NCBI RefSeq assembly: GCF_004342885.1
Contig: NZ_SMAB01000003.1
Location: forward strand, 111,087 to 175,086
Source: Tepidibacillus fermentans
GTDB lineage: Bacteria; Bacillota; Bacilli; Tepidibacillales; Tepidibacillaceae
Reading direction: 5' to 3'
DNA: 64,000 nucleotides
The first letter of the stretch is position 1. Every line of letters begins with the position of its first letter. Of the stretch, positions 1-8,237 are shown in pieces. The translations under genes and the position numbers were made by a program. The notes under the pieces are model-generated. The model saw only the letters and a list, made by a program, of their open reading frames with translations. It was not told the origin of the DNA and did not search any database.

Positions 1-140
1 ATATTTATCCTTTGGTCTGCAATTTAAGATCGGTTTTAAAGCAAATTTTATAGGCATGATTTTTAACTTTTTATCTACACTAAGTAGTAACTACAAATGG
101 AATCTACTATTTTTTGGTATCAGCTATAGAGGGTGGTTTT

Positions 141-1451
141 TTGCAACTATTATATATAGTATTAACCATATTTTTTATTTTCTTCTCTGCCTTCTTTGTT
201 GCCGCAGAATTTGCTATTGTTAAAGTTCGAGAATCAAGAATCGATCAACTGATTGCAAATGGCAATCGTAAGGCATTACATACAAAAAAAATTATTCATA
301 ACTTAAATGAATATCTTTCTACTGCACAGGTTGGGATTACCTTATCCTCATTAGCCTTAGGGTGGTTGGGGGAACCTACTTTCTATGAACTCTTACTACC
401 TATTTTTGAACGTTTTCATCTCCCAACTCAGATTCAATCAACCATTAGTTTTATTGTAGCCTTTACCCTGATTACTTATCTACATGTGGTACTCGGTGAA
501 TTGACACCAAAAACAATAGCGATCATAAAGGCAGAACCACTTGCTTTAGCAACTGCAAGACCATTAATTTTTTTCCATACTATCTTGTTTCCTTTTGTCT
601 GGTTATTAAATGGGAGTGCCAATCTATTGGTTCGTCTGATGGGATTCCCAACAATTAGCGAACATGATAATGTCCACAGCGAAGAAGAGCTAAAGCATAT
701 TCTTTCTAGAAGCTACGAAAGTGGAGAAATCAACCAAACAGAATATGATTACGTAAATAATATTTTTGAGTTTGATAATCGGGTAGCGAAGGAAATTATG
801 ATTCCAAGAACAGAGATGGTCTGTCTGTATAATAACCTTTCTTTTGAGGAAAATTTGGAGATTATCGAGAAAGAAAAATTCACCCGCTATCCCTTTGTAC
901 AGGATGATAAAGATCACTTAATCGGGATTGTTAATTCGAAGGAATTGATTCTAGACTACATAAAGGGGAAACATCAAGCACTTGAAACTTATGCTCATCC
1001 AGCACTGATGGCGATTGAAACCACTCCCGTCCATGAACTGCTAAAAAGAATGCAAAAGGAACGAACAGAAATGGCCATTCTGTTGGATGAATATGGTGGA
1101 ACAGCAGGACTTGTCACTCTTGAGGATATGTTGGAAGAAATCGTTGGAGAAATTCGAGATGAATTTGACCAAGAAGAGCGGCCGATGATCGAGGAAATAG
1201 CAGAAAATGAGTATTTAGTCGACGGAAAGGTTCTTCTTGAAGATATTGAAGAAAAATTCGGTATCAATTTAAAAAATGACGAGGATATGGATACGATTGG
1301 TGGTTGGCTTTATTCCAAACTCCCTGACGTACATGAAGGATCGCAGATCGACTTTGAGGATATCGTATTCACGATCGAAAAAATGGATCGATTTCGAATT
1401 AGCAAAATACATATTAGAACCAATGAAGAACATATGCCTTTAGAAAATTAA
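141..1451 (+). CDS. CNNM/CorC-HlyC family membrane transporter with CBS pair
   Basis: Predicted integral membrane protein of the CNNM/CorC (HlyC) family, associated with Mg2+ or other divalent-ion homeostasis. The N-terminal half is a DUF21 domain with several hydrophobic segments and the typical FFVAAEFAIVKVR motif near the start. A pair of CBS domains follows (about residues 200-330), with the motif DEYGGTAGLVTLEDMLEEIVG, split here as DEYGGTAG and TLEDMLEEIVG. The C-terminus is a CorC_HlyC domain (VDGKVLLEDIEEKFG). About 436 aa, normal for the family. I prefer the TTG at 141 because GAGG lies 8 nt upstream. The longer frame starting at TTG 114 has no ribosome binding site. The gene stands alone and converges on yqgV across a shared terminator. 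The transported ion cannot be read from the sequence. Confidence 0.9.
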   Translation: MQLLYIVLTIFFIFFSAFFVAAEFAIVKVRESRIDQLIANGNRKALHTKKIIHNLNEYLSTAQVGITLSSLALGWLGEPTFYELLLPIFERFHLPTQIQSTISFIVAFTLITYLHVVLGELTPKTIAIIKAEPLALATARPLIFFHTILFPFVWLLNGSANLLVRLMGFPTISEHDNVHSEEELKHILSRSYESGEINQTEYDYVNNIFEFDNRVAKEIMIPRTEMVCLYNNLSFEENLEIIEKEKFTRYPFVQDDKDHLIGIVNSKELILDYIKGKHQALETYAHPALMAIETTPVHELLKRMQKERTEMAILLDEYGGTAGLVTLEDMLEEIVGEIRDEFDQEERPMIEEIAENEYLVDGKVLLEDIEEKFGINLKNDEDMDTIGGWLYSKLPDVHEGSQIDFEDIVFTIEKMDRFRISKIHIRTNEEHMPLEN

Positions 1452-1456
1452 AAAAA

Positions 1457-1487
1457 AGAAGACTACTTTCTTACTTTGTAGTCTTCT
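1457..1487. terminator. Bidirectional terminator between CNNM gene and yqgV
   Basis: Perfect 10-bp inverted repeat AGAAGACTAC / GTAGTCTTCT with an 11-nt loop, flanked by an A run on the left and a T-rich stretch on the right. It lies between two convergent stop codons, so it can serve both strands. Confidence 0.8.
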
Positions 1488-1497
1488 TCTGTTTCTC

Positions 1498-1809
1498 CTA
1501 TGCATGACCTAACTTTTCGTTTACGGATTTCACTTTTTGTTCTATCGAAGCTGGTTTATCTCTTCGATCATCAATTCGTATGAGGGTCGATACACGTAAT
1601 GCACCTTTATCAAAAGGAACTTCATGCATTCTCATAATTACTGCCATGATATCTTTTAAATCACCTTCGATGATCGTACTCATCGCAGTTAATTGAAAAT
1701 GAACGGGTTCTGGTGCTTCCTCTAGTACTTTATGGACATCTGCTACATATTGGCTCACACTTGGTGTTCCTGTTCCTAACGGGGTAATCGTTACTTCTAC
1801 AATTGCCAT
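1498..1809 (-). CDS. yqgV: MTH1187/YqgV family thiamine-binding protein
   Basis: Small (103 aa) cytosolic protein of the MTH1187/YkoF-like family (DUF77, UPF0045). The family has a ferredoxin-like fold and binds thiamine or related compounds. Family features visible are the opening beta strand AIVEVTITPLGTGTPSVS, the central QLTAMSTIIEG segment and the SLxRIDDRRDKP stretch near the C-terminus. It resembles B. subtilis YqgV. A strong site (AAGGAGGA) precedes the ATG. It appears monocistronic, with its own terminator shared with the convergent transporter. The family is clear, but the physiological role, probably thiamine or hydroxymethylpyrimidine buffering or salvage, is inference. Confidence 0.9.
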   Translation of the reverse strand: MAIVEVTITPLGTGTPSVSQYVADVHKVLEEAPEPVHFQLTAMSTIIEGDLKDIMAVIMRMHEVPFDKGALRVSTLIRIDDRRDKPASIEQKVKSVNEKLGHA

Positions 1810-1960
1810 TGAACCATCCTCCTTATCATGGATTCAGCATCTTTATTCCAATTTTAGCAAATAACTTTTATGAAATACAACTAGACAAAGCATTTCATAT
1901 ATAATGAAAAACGGAATATAAAAGGAGATCAATATTCGATTTGATGGGAATCTACTTGTC

Positions 1961-2167
1961 ATGTCGAAGTGTAAAATGGCGTTTGTCAGAAAACTACCTA
2001 CCTTGGATGATATCAAGAAGAATCACGATAAATTTACTGACGAGCTTGAAAAGTTTAAAGAAAGACATTCTAATCTTGCGGAACTTATGGAAAGTAGTGG
2101 AATCAGAATTATATTATCTCCCATTAATCCAAACGGAAGGTGCAACTTCATAGACTTATGCTTGTAA
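1961..2167 (+). CDS. Small hypothetical protein, start uncertain
   Basis: I do not recognise this 68-aa frame. It is mostly polar and helical in the middle (KKNHDKFTDELEKFKER) and ends IDLCL. The ATG at 1961 has no ribosome binding site. A very good AAAGGAGAT (1921-1929) instead points to an in-frame ATT at 1934, which would add nine residues by non-canonical initiation, as infC does. The same site could feebly serve a TTG/ATG at 1941/1944 in another frame, whose protein looks less natural. The 3' end overlaps the convergent btuD stop by 12 nt. It may be a real small gene or the remnant of one. Confidence 0.4.
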   Translation: MSKCKMAFVRKLPTLDDIKKNHDKFTDELEKFKERHSNLAELMESSGIRIILSPINPNGRCNFIDLCL

Positions 2168-2932
2168 GAGAATTTGTGGTACTTTTAATTTCGGATGATT
2201 CACTACAATCAGTTTTGTTTGATAAACCCGTTCGATTTCTTCCGCGCGAATGACCTCTTCCACTTTTCCTAGAGACTCCATCTTACCATCATGAATTAGC
2301 AACAATTGACTGCAATATTGTGCTGCTAAATTGAGATCGTGCAATACCATAATCACAGTAATTCCTTTTTCTCGTTGCCATCTACGGATGTGCTCTAGCA
2401 CAACCATTTGGTGACCAATATCTAGATAAGTAGTTGGTTCATCGAGAATAAGCACTTCTGGTTGTTGCACCATGGCTCGTGCAAGCGAGACTAATTGCCT
2501 TTCTCCACCACTTAAGGTTGCAACTTGTTGTGCTCTCTTTTCCCATAATCCTAGCTGATGGAGGGTCTGTTTAACTATGAATAGATCACGACTTGATAGA
2601 CTTGAAAAGAAGTTTAACCACGGGTATCTTCCCATCGCGACCACTTCCTCTACCGTAAAAGAAATAGGTGGTGTCCCTTTCTGGGACATGACCGCTATTT
2701 TTCGAGCCAACTCTTTTTTTCGATAGCTCGTTATTTTTTCTCCCTGAAATAAGATTTCTCCTTCATCAACGTCAAACAAACCACTCATAGCATGGAGTAA
2801 GGTGGTTTTCCCACTTCCATTTGGTCCGATGATGCCAAGGATACTTCCCTCTTCTATTTCAAAATGTATATTATACAACACTTGTTTTTGACCAAAAAAA
2901 TGGGAAACATGATTCACTTGGAAGAGACTCAT
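2156..2932 (-). CDS. btuD: ABC transporter ATPase, vitamin B12 type (BtuD-like)
   Basis: ATP-binding subunit of a FecCD/BtuCD-type importer, 258 aa. Visible motifs are Walker A GPNGSGKTT (residues 36-44), the Q loop around VMSQKG, the signature LSGGERQ (140-146), Walker B LILDEP (161-166) and the H-loop VLHD (198). It follows the permease by 3 nt, so the two are co-translated. GGAGGAG near the permease stop is its ribosome binding site. The family serves siderophores, haem and cobalamin. The cobalamin riboswitch upstream of the operon points to corrinoid as substrate. No periplasmic or lipoprotein BtuF gene is adjacent. Confidence 0.9.
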   Translation of the reverse strand: MSLFQVNHVSHFFGQKQVLYNIHFEIEEGSILGIIGPNGSGKTTLLHAMSGLFDVDEGEILFQGEKITSYRKKELARKIAVMSQKGTPPISFTVEEVVAMGRYPWLNFFSSLSSRDLFIVKQTLHQLGLWEKRAQQVATLSGGERQLVSLARAMVQQPEVLILDEPTTYLDIGHQMVVLEHIRRWQREKGITVIMVLHDLNLAAQYCSQLLLIHDGKMESLGKVEEVIRAEEIERVYQTKLIVVNHPKLKVPQILLQA

Positions 2933-2935
2933 TTT

Positions 2936-3970
2936 TTAACTCCTCCCATTTCGACTTTTATAAAATAGATAGGCGAAAAAGGGTGCACCCAAAAACGCAG
3001 TAAGAACACCGATTGGAATCTCTCTTGAAGGAATAATAGTCCTTGCTAAGGTATCGGTCCAGAGTAAGAAAATTCCACCAGCAATCACAGAGACCGGTAA
3101 TAAGATCTTATGATTGGAACCAAATACGATACGGATCAAATGAGGAATGATAAGACCAATAAATCCGATGATTCCCACGATCGAAATAGCCGATGCAGCC
3201 AAAAGTGATGCAAAAGCTAAGATCAAAACTTTCTTTTTCTGGACATCCATTCCTAAATGAATTGCCGCATTTTCACCAAGAGAAAGGATATTAAGATCAC
3301 GTTGTTGAATGAGTAAGAATAGTGTCCCAATCATGAAATAAGGAATCAGTACCCAGACATCCTGCCAATCATGATTAGCTAAACTCCCCATCATCCAGAA
3401 AACAATCGATTGAAGTTTTTTATCTGATATGGTGATCAGAAAAGATAAAACGGCCCCCATAAACGATTGCACAATCACTCCCGCTAGAATGAAGGAGTCA
3501 CTTCCTCGATGCCGTTGTTTACCCGATATTAGCAGTACCAAAATCAACGCTAGTACTGAGCCAAGAAAAGCAAAAATAGGCAAAGTAAACCGCCCAAACA
3601 ACATAAGATTCGGTATAAAAAGAATCGCGATTGCCGCACCTAATGCAGCCCCTGAGGAAACACCAAGAATATAAGGATCAGCAAGTGGATTCCTTAATAC
3701 TCCTTGAAAGGCAACGCCAGATACCGATAGCATAGCTCCAATTAGGATAGCGAGGAAAACTCTAGGCAATCTTAGATTCATCACGATTAATTCTTCACTA
3801 GCCTCCCATGTTGGAGTACTGTTAATAAACGGAATATGGTGAATCAAAATTTTTGTCGTTGTTGGTAGTGCTACTGAAACAGAGCCAATCGAGACACTTG
3901 CAAAGATTGAAATTAGGAGCAAGAGGATAAGCCCTCCTGTCCAAATGATCATGTTTCTTTTCTGATTCAT
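2936..3970 (-). CDS. btuC: ABC transporter permease, FecCD/BtuC family
   Basis: Polytopic permease of 344 aa with about ten hydrophobic segments. It has the FecCD-family landmarks LRLPRVFLAILIGAMLSVSG, GVxFQGVLRNPLADPYILGVSSGAALGA (given here in parts) and the C-terminal GFIGLIIPHLIRIVFGSNH, which contacts the ATPase. It is the first gene after a cobalamin riboswitch and terminator, with btuD immediately downstream. It therefore probably imports cobalamin or precursors, working with a substrate-binding protein encoded elsewhere. AGGTGAAGTT precedes the ATG. Confidence 0.9.
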   Translation of the reverse strand: MNQKRNMIIWTGGLILLLLISIFASVSIGSVSVALPTTTKILIHHIPFINSTPTWEASEELIVMNLRLPRVFLAILIGAMLSVSGVAFQGVLRNPLADPYILGVSSGAALGAAIAILFIPNLMLFGRFTLPIFAFLGSVLALILVLLISGKQRHRGSDSFILAGVIVQSFMGAVLSFLITISDKKLQSIVFWMMGSLANHDWQDVWVLIPYFMIGTLFLLIQQRDLNILSLGENAAIHLGMDVQKKKVLILAFASLLAASAISIVGIIGFIGLIIPHLIRIVFGSNHKILLPVSVIAGGIFLLWTDTLARTIIPSREIPIGVLTAFLGAPFFAYLFYKSRNGRS

Positions 3971-4017
3971 AACTTCACCTATTGAAATAATGATAGAAAA
4001 AGCAAATTAAAAGCAAA

Positions 4018-4046
4018 ATCCCTTTTTATCGAAGATAAAAAGGGAT
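4018..4046 (-). terminator. Intrinsic terminator of the cobalamin leader
   Basis: A perfect 13-bp stem ATCCCTTTTTATC / GATAAAAAGGGAT with a 3-nt loop, followed on the minus strand by TTTTGCTTTT. It sits between the riboswitch aptamer and btuC, where the expression platform of a transcriptional riboswitch is expected. Confidence 0.85.
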
Positions 4047-4117
4047 CAAAGTAACATGATGAGTTAATCAGTTTATTGATGCCTCCCCTTTTCCTCGAAG
4101 GTTTAGCTTCCTTAATA

Positions 4118-4290
4118 ATAAATAGGCAGGTCTCCTGGCTTATGGCATACCTTCCACTCCTTCCCATCTAACGACAGTGGATTCTTGAGGAGGCTTCTAC
4201 CAAATACAGTGGCGGGACCGCATCGGATTTTCACCGATTTCCCTTTTCATCCTTCTGATTGAATCAGTAGGAACCTATTTATCACACGCT
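4118..4290 (-). promoter_or_regulatory. Cobalamin (adenosylcobalamin) riboswitch
   Basis: On the minus strand the leader contains the conserved cobalamin-riboswitch blocks in order. They are AATAGGTTCC near the 5' side, GGTGAAAATCCGATGCGG, the core GGTCCCGCCACTG, and the B12 box AGCCAGGAGACCTGCC (4125-4140). The two ends (CCTATT at 4121-4127 and AAATAGG from 4274-4280) can pair to close the P1 stem. With the terminator at 4018-4046 downstream, ligand binding should shut off btuCD. A short open frame overlapping this stretch is not a gene. Confidence 0.93.
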
Positions 4291-4308
4291 ATTTTGTTTT
4301 CTGTGTCT

Positions 4309-4336
4309 ATTATAGCGCACTACAAAAAATTCACAA
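4309..4336 (-). promoter_or_regulatory. Sigma-A promoter of the riboswitch-btuCD unit
   Basis: On the minus strand TTGTGA (4331-4336), a 16-nt spacer and a consensus TATAAT (4309-4314) lie just upstream of the riboswitch 5' end. Confidence 0.7.
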
Positions 4337-4391
4337 GCAATAGCAAACTATTGTCAGAATTTTTTATTCATCTTCGCAATCAAAAAAAGCG

Positions 4392-4418
4392 ACTGAATGA
4401 GTCATCGTCTGAGTCAGT
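4392..4418 (-). terminator. Probable terminator after the Met-rich membrane gene
   Basis: On the minus strand an imperfect hairpin (outer arms ACTGA / TCAGT, inner TCA / TGA) is followed by a run of seven T (4382-4388). It lies about 65 nt after the stop of the gene at 4484. The rest of 4340-4480 shows no other structure that I can name. Confidence 0.5.
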
Positions 4419-4483
4419 AACACACTGGGAGAACAGCCTAATCGATAAAAGAAAAATTGTTTTCTTTTAAACTGTTTCATTTA

Positions 4484-4735
4484 TCACTTCATTTTTTTGT
4501 GTTTGTAAAATATAAACCTATTCACAATCAGGATTCCAATCAGTATTAAGAAAATCCAAAACGTTCCTCTCATCCAAAAATACATATGGTGCACCATCAT
4601 CCCTCTACCCATCATCATCCCCATCTTATATGGAGGAAACCAAATCATCCGAATCGCGAACAAGAGGAAGGAAACACCAACAAAAATTGAAAATACAGAA
4701 AAAATAACCCATAAAAATTTTCTCATGATTCCCAC
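4484..4735 (-). CDS. Small Met/His-rich two-helix membrane protein
   Basis: An 83-aa protein with two hydrophobic helices (about residues 5-27 and 54-74). The linker is strikingly Met-rich and contains paired His (PPYKMGMMMGRGMMVHHMY). I cannot assign a named family. Clusters of Met and His next to membrane helices often bind Cu(I) or Ag(I), so a metal-related role is a guess. The GTG at 4735 has GAAGGA five bases upstream. An ATG three codons later is an alternative. It lies 35 nt downstream of a response regulator, exactly where a cognate sensor kinase would usually be found. Confidence 0.65.
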   Translation of the reverse strand: MGIMRKFLWVIFSVFSIFVGVSFLLFAIRMIWFPPYKMGMMMGRGMMVHHMYFWMRGTFWIFLILIGILIVNRFIFYKHKKMK

Positions 4736-4770
4736 TTCATTCCTTCAAAATAGATTCAAATCCCTCATTC

Positions 4771-5445
4771 TTATTCTACTTTATATCCGATTCCCCATAC
4801 CGTTTTTATGATTTGTTCTTCTAATCCAGCTTTTCGAAGTTTTTCTCTCAGATTTTTAATATGAGAATCAACGGTTCGATCCTCTCCCATAAAATCGATA
4901 CCCCAAACCAGTTCAACCAATTGTTCTCGTGAAAGGACTTTCCCTTTGTGCTTAATTAAGATTTCCAATAAATCAAATTCGGTTTGAGTAAGGTTGATCG
5001 TTTTTTCTAAGTAAGTAGCAATCCGCGCTGAGAGATTTAAAACAATCCCTTTATATTTTAATAACTCATCTTCTTCTGTATTTTTTTGTGTTCTTCGTAA
5101 TAAGGCCTGGATACGAGCAACCAACTCTGCCTCTTCAAATGGCTTTACCAAGTAATCATCGGCTCCAGATGTAAGTCCAGTTACTTTATCCTCTGTCGTG
5201 CCTTTTGCTGTTAGCATCAAAACGGGTAAATCAGAAACTTTCCTCACTTTCTCTAATGTTTCCCAACCATCCATGACAGGCATCATGATATCAAGCACCA
5301 TCAAATCATATTCTTCTTTTAGGATTTTATCATATGCTTCTTTTCCATTTTCTGCTTCATCTACTTGATAATGATGTTGTTGTAAATAAATTCGCAGTAG
5401 TTGTCTCATATGAAATTCATCATCAACGATTAAGATCCTAGTCAT
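4771..5445 (-). CDS. OmpR/PhoB-family response regulator, orphan
   Basis: Two-domain response regulator of about 224 aa. The receiver domain has the acidic pair DDE near the N-terminus, the phospho-acceptor Asp in DLMVLDIMMPVMDG, Thr/Ala in MLTAKG and Lys in VKPF. The C-terminal winged helix is of OmpR type (LTQTEFDLLEIL, then VDSHIKNLREKLRK and VWGIGYKVE). AGGAG lies 9 nt before the ATG at 5445; a longer reading from TTG 5454 puts the start directly on the Shine-Dalgarno. No histidine kinase gene adjoins it. The downstream small membrane protein is probably co-transcribed. Its signal is unknown. Confidence 0.93.
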   Translation of the reverse strand: MTRILIVDDEFHMRQLLRIYLQQHHYQVDEAENGKEAYDKILKEEYDLMVLDIMMPVMDGWETLEKVRKVSDLPVLMLTAKGTTEDKVTGLTSGADDYLVKPFEEAELVARIQALLRRTQKNTEEDELLKYKGIVLNLSARIATYLEKTINLTQTEFDLLEILIKHKGKVLSREQLVELVWGIDFMGEDRTVDSHIKNLREKLRKAGLEEQIIKTVWGIGYKVE

Positions 5446-5569
5446 AGCTATCAACTCCTACAAAACTGATTGTAGAATGAAACTATAAAGAAAGTATGAA
5501 GATCAATCAAATGATCTTTTTGGATTAGTTTACCATAAAATCAGAAATAATTCCTGTAAAAAAAAAAAA

Positions 5570-5595
5570 TCCCACTGTGTATATCACACAATGGG
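5570..5595 (-). terminator. Terminator of the DUF302 gene
   Basis: On the minus strand a stem with CCCATTGTGT pairing to ACAGTGGGA is followed by about twelve T. This is a strong intrinsic terminator 20 nt after the stop of the gene at 5616. Confidence 0.85.
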
Positions 5596-5615
5596 AAACG
5601 TTTCGTATGTAAAAC

Positions 5616-6008
5616 TTATTTTGCTGCTGCATCCATCACGCTGATCATTAAACCTTCTACTTTGTCAGCGATTTTATTCCACTCTTCTTTTCCATATTGA
5701 TTTAATAGGAAAGTAGGTCTTGGTAGACGAACATTTACACCATTTTCATCTTCAGTAACCGTGATTTTGCATGGTAGGAAGATGGATACTTCAGTACCTA
5801 AAGAAAGGATTTCGTAAGCCTCACCCGCATTGCAAATTTCTAATACGCTAACCTTCTTTTTAAAATCGTATCCTTTCGCTAAGATGTTCTCATGAATGTT
5901 AATACGAGCTACAATTTTAAATGCAATCTTCTTTAATTCTGCATCAATTGCCTCAATGGTTTGTTCAAACTCTTTATTTGATGCTACAACATATTCAAAG
6001 TGTTCCAT
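5616..6008 (-). CDS. DUF302 domain protein
   Basis: A 130-aa soluble protein matching the DUF302 fold (KIxARINIHENILAKGYDF, then VLEICNAGEAYEILSLG and IFLPCKITVTEDENGV). DUF302 proteins are widespread. The fold is a compact sandwich and the function is unsettled, although some members occur with redox or metal systems. Two Cys residues (in ICNAG and LPCK) are present at positions typical of the family. GGAGGGG precedes the ATG. It is monocistronic with its own strong terminator and is divergent from the Agr-like locus. Confidence 0.85.
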   Translation of the reverse strand: MEHFEYVVASNKEFEQTIEAIDAELKKIAFKIVARINIHENILAKGYDFKKKVSVLEICNAGEAYEILSLGTEVSIFLPCKITVTEDENGVNVRLPRPTFLLNQYGKEEWNKIADKVEGLMISVMDAAAK

Positions 6009-6260
6009 ATCTATACCCCTCCAAAAAAGTTTTTAGGAATAATTCCTATTTTCACTTTCCATTTTACTTTTTTTCTTACTATATAGACAAGAATCATTCT
6101 AATTTTTTTTGAACTTTTCTTAAAAAGTGATGATAAGTGCTGATCCTGATATTTAGCCTCTTTTTATTTTTAAAATTTATTCTTTTAAATGAAAGGATTT
6201 TAGAAAAAAATGGAGAACTTATTTTTATAGAAAATTGCATAAATTTGGAGGCATCATAGA

Positions 6261-7592
6261 ATGAGTTTTATTCTGAACTACTTATTTATCACCTTTCCAG
6301 AATTTTTTACGATCTTCTTATGGGGAACAACACTTTTTGGTTATCGTTTTTCTGAAATAAAAAAACAAATTCTATTCATGGCCGCTTTCTCTGGATTGTT
6401 CTCTGATCTTTTATGGAAGATAAATATTTTATCCGACTTTAGAATTCTTATTACTTTAACTTCAAGCTTTCTTTTATACAAATTTATATTAAAAAATAGT
6501 TGGATTCGTTCTTTTTTCATTTTTTTTAGTACTTTTTTTAGCTTATTGATTACTGAATCTATTATTGTGATCGTAGTAGGACAATTTATAAACATAGATG
6601 ATATTTTGCAATCATTTCCTTTAAAGTTCCTTATCACTTTTTTATATTTATCCCCGTTAATGTTGGGTACTTGGATTCTACATAAAAAAAATAAATCAAT
6701 TCTATCATTTTTCAATCAAAATGGCTATGATAGGAAAAAAGCGCTTTATTGGACAATGATTTTTGTTTTTGCCTTTTTACAAGGTTATCTTATTATTTAT
6801 ATGAATTACGCTTTTTACATCGAAGAATATCAATTTTTACATAAAGAAATCATATTTAAAATTTCTGGGTTCCCAATAGTCAGTCTAATACTCATTATCG
6901 CCAACATCGTACTTATTTATTTTACAATCAAACTTAAAAACTATCATTTAGAAAAAGAAATTATCCAATACGAAGATAGCTATCATGAAAATATTCAAAA
7001 TTTAATCCATACTTTAAAAAGTGAAAGACATGATTATCTCAATGAAATTCAAACATTATACATACTCGCTAAGACTGAAAGTTTTGATGAACTGAAACAA
7101 TATATTCAGCAACTTGTTAACAATATACAATCGTTAAATCGTGTAACACAAATTAAAAACATTCCCGTTAGCGCACTATTACATTCAAAATGGAATGAAA
7201 TTGAATCAAAGGGAGTTGCTCTAGAAGTTATAACAAAAACAAGTGATATCTTTCCTACAATAAAAGGGTATGATCTCGTAAAAATCATTAGCAATATTTT
7301 AGATAACGCATTGCGAGCCGTAACTGAATTTCCGGTTAAAAATCCCAAAATTGAATTTATTTGGGATAAACAAGGGAATGAAGCAGTCATCTCAATAGCA
7401 AATAACGGACCAAAAATCGAAAAAGAGCTACTCTCAAAAATTTTCCAACAAGGTTTTTCAACAAAAAAAGCAAATGGTCAGCATGGATACGGATTATCAA
7501 TTGTCAAAAAGATAATCGAAAAATATCATGGTTCGATTGAAGTTTTGTCAGATGATCATAAAACGGAGTTTATTATGAAAATCCCATTATGA
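6261..7592 (+). CDS. AgrC-like GHKL sensor histidine kinase
   Basis: Membrane sensor kinase of 443 aa. The N-terminal half is a six- to seven-helix polytopic sensor (about residues 1-225), and a coiled linker leads into the dimerisation segment. The phospho-acceptor is His257 in SERHDYLNEIQ, the AgrC/GHKL-type H-box. The ATPase has an N-box LVKIISNILDNALRA (339-353), the G1 motif ANNGPKI (380-386) and the G2 motif GQHGYGLSIV (407-416). It lies 12 nt upstream of agrB and should sense the AgrD-derived peptide. GGAGG precedes the ATG by 9 nt. No LytTR response regulator follows. Confidence 0.9.
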   Translation: MSFILNYLFITFPEFFTIFLWGTTLFGYRFSEIKKQILFMAAFSGLFSDLLWKINILSDFRILITLTSSFLLYKFILKNSWIRSFFIFFSTFFSLLITESIIVIVVGQFINIDDILQSFPLKFLITFLYLSPLMLGTWILHKKNKSILSFFNQNGYDRKKALYWTMIFVFAFLQGYLIIYMNYAFYIEEYQFLHKEIIFKISGFPIVSLILIIANIVLIYFTIKLKNYHLEKEIIQYEDSYHENIQNLIHTLKSERHDYLNEIQTLYILAKTESFDELKQYIQQLVNNIQSLNRVTQIKNIPVSALLHSKWNEIESKGVALEVITKTSDIFPTIKGYDLVKIISNILDNALRAVTEFPVKNPKIEFIWDKQGNEAVISIANNGPKIEKELLSKIFQQGFSTKKANGQHGYGLSIVKKIIEKYHGSIEVLSDDHKTEFIMKIPL

Positions 7593-7604
7593 GGTGAATA
7601 GATA

Positions 7605-8237
7605 ATGTTAACAACTATTTCCTACATATTGGCCACTAAATTAGCTCATGCTGCCGAACGAGAGGACGTAGATTATATTAGGTACGGTATTGAGATTACT
7701 CTTAGTGTTCTTTTAAAGATTGTTTTCTTTATATGGATATCGTCACTTTTTGGGGTAACAGCCAAAATGTTAATTGTTGCTTTTTCATTTGCTTTTTTCC
7801 GTATTTTTTCCGGAGGAATTCATCTTTCAACTTTTCTTCGTTGTCTAATTTCCTCTACAATTTTATTCTTAATCCCTTCAATAATAATAACAAAGGATTG
7901 GTTATTCTCTCCAGTAATATTAACAGTATTTACCTATCTAATTGGTATTTTATCTACAATATTTTTTGTTCCAATAAGTGCAACAAACCGTCCAATCCCC
8001 ATTGAGAAAAAATCAAGTTTTAAATGGAAAAGTTTTTTGTTTCTATCTTTATGGTTTATTCTAAGTTTATTTTTTACCAAATATTTACATTCAAAAACCT
8101 TTGCCATTTACTCTTCTTTTGGAATACTCATTCAATCTTATACTTTAACACCTCTAGGTTCTAACACCTTTAAGATGATAGACAAGTTTTTCGATCTTAA
8201 AAAGAAAGGGGGGTATAAAAATGAAAAAATTATATAA
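7605..8237 (+). CDS. agrB: AgrB-type peptide-processing membrane protease
   Basis: Membrane endopeptidase of 210 aa that would cleave the C-terminus of AgrD and form the lactone ring. The catalytic pair is visible as His73 (SGGIHL) and Cys80 (FLRC), with the seven-residue spacing seen in Staphylococcus AgrB (His77/Cys84). FFRIFSGGIHLSTF is the family signature. About six hydrophobic segments follow. GAGGTGA precedes the ATG. The last 17 nt overlap the agrD start, so translation is probably coupled. The order kinase-agrB-agrD, without agrA, is unusual. Confidence 0.93.
   Translation: MLTTISYILATKLAHAAEREDVDYIRYGIEITLSVLLKIVFFIWISSLFGVTAKMLIVAFSFAFFRIFSGGIHLSTFLRCLISSTILFLIPSIIITKDWLFSPVILTVFTYLIGILSTIFFVPISATNRPIPIEKKSSFKWKSFLFLSLWFILSLFFTKYLHSKTFAIYSSFGILIQSYTLTPLGSNTFKMIDKFFDLKKKGGYKNEKII

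Noticed and set aside
1..140. Possible end of an upstream gene
   Set aside because: No frame in this stretch has recognisable coding character, and nothing can be supported before the CNNM start.
1941..2153. Alternative 70-codon frame overlapping the small gene at 1961
   Set aside because: Its composition (many W, S, R and L in shifted codons) looks like a shadow, and the spacing to the ribosome site is poor.
3979..4167. Open frame on the minus strand, 62 codons
   Set aside because: It lies inside the cobalamin riboswitch and its terminator and has no ribosome binding site.
6341..6715. Minus-strand frame of 124 codons
   Set aside because: Antisense shadow of the membrane part of the AgrC-like kinase.
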